From Bacteriovoracaceae bacterium UBA4573 (GTDB lineage Bacteria > Bdellovibrionota > UBA1018 > UBA923): a stretch of DNA of 13,416 bases. The DNA is taken from assembly GCA_002387735.1 (NCBI GenBank), contig DGKJ01000118.1, forward strand, positions 1-13,416. The letters are read 5' to 3'. Shown here one piece after another: positions 13,217-13,416 of this stretch. The position numbers and the translations under genes were made by a program. The notes under the pieces are model-generated. The model made no database searches. It worked only from the letters and a program-made list of their open reading frames with translations, and had not been told where the DNA came from. How positions within the stretch are numbered: the stretch's first letter is position 1; each line of letters opens with the position of its first letter.

Positions 13217-13416
13217 TCAGTCGAGTACAATTTCGGAAAACTGTTGTTTTATACTTTCGCGCTTCGAATAGACCTCTTGTATCCATTCCGGGGACCATGG
13301 AAATGCGAGTTTCAATACTGCCGATAAATTAATGGCGCCCGGGAGGGGAGGCGAAAGTTCACTCAGTCCGTGCATATGTCCGCTTACGATAGCGCCTTGA
13401 GCATCCTTCGAGAAGG
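13217..13416 (-). CDS. C-terminal part of an ABC transporter periplasmic binding protein (5' end outside window)
   Basis: Sixty-five codons are open from the window edge (first full codon ends at 13414) to a TGA at 13217-13219. The fragment starts FSKDAQGAIVSGHMHG and ends FSEIVLD. The SKDAQ and GHMHG wording, a Pro-rich turn, and an amphipathic C-terminal helix running into FSEIV are what the C-terminus of Fe(III)/FbpA-like and related extracellular solute-binding proteins looks like (compare the usual SPEGQ position). Its location directly before a double permease and an ATPase in the same direction makes this assignment fairly safe. The ligand-binding residues, signal peptide and promoter lie beyond the window. 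The stop is seven bases before the preferred permease start. Confidence 0.75.
   Translation of the reverse strand, partial: FSKDAQGAIVSGHMHGLSELSPPLPGAINLSAVLKLAFPWSPEWIQEVYSKRESIKQQFSEIVLD

Noticed and set aside
1..13416. Search for CRISPR arrays, tRNA/rRNA, insertion sequences, phage, toxin-antitoxin or other defence genes
   Set aside because: Reading by eye, I found no regularly spaced repeats, transposase motifs, terminal inverted repeats or RNA-gene signatures. The window looks like ordinary chromosomal housekeeping and envelope genes.

Overview
This window comes from a Gram-negative bacterium. It has many Sec signal peptides, an FtsB-type divisome protein and a periplasmic-binding-protein transporter. 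Base composition looks roughly balanced, starts are a mix of ATG, GTG and possibly TTG, and most genes have strong purine-rich ribosome sites. The mixture of a myxobacterial-style exported HExxH protease, a mitochondrial-style sarcosine/dimethylglycine dehydrogenase, an eno-ftsB pair and several unrecognised secreted proteins suggests a Bdellovibrionota, Deltaproteobacteria or Myxococcota-like lineage. That placement is inference; no RNA gene is present to confirm it.

Layout. (1) 1-97: acidic tail of an unidentified gene. (2) 174-3923, plus strand: exported HExxH metalloprotease-like protein, then an 821-residue FAD/folate dehydrogenase with a 27-base gap, probably one transcript. (3) 4023-5411, plus strand: two unrecognised exported proteins. 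The first lies exactly downstream of a consensus -10 box, so its mRNA may be leaderless. The unit closes with a clear intrinsic terminator at 5538-5561. (4) 5587-6132, minus strand: NAD(P)H-dependent FMN reductase, convergent with the unit before and divergent from the unit after. (5) 6213-7730, plus strand: exported protein with a C-terminal cupredoxin-like domain, then a membrane-anchored protein. (6) 7851-9439: enolase with ftsB coupled by a 4-base stop/start overlap. (7) 9473-9844: cold-shock protein with a structured leader and a very strong terminator. (8) 9843-13416, minus strand: the end of a periplasmic binding protein, a fused double permease and an ATPase, together a ferric-iron-type ABC importer, followed by an unknown exported protein with its own extended -10 promoter.

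How the genes fit together. The ABC genes form one importer; enolase and FtsB link glycolysis and cell division only through genome order. The remaining units look independent. I see no tRNA, rRNA, CRISPR array, insertion sequence, phage gene or recognisable defence system. The points most worth a second look are regulatory: the leaderless-type promoter, the two-hairpin csp leader with an alternative pairing near the ribosome site, the 14-base palindrome over a -35 box, and a possible small basic protein opposite a terminator.
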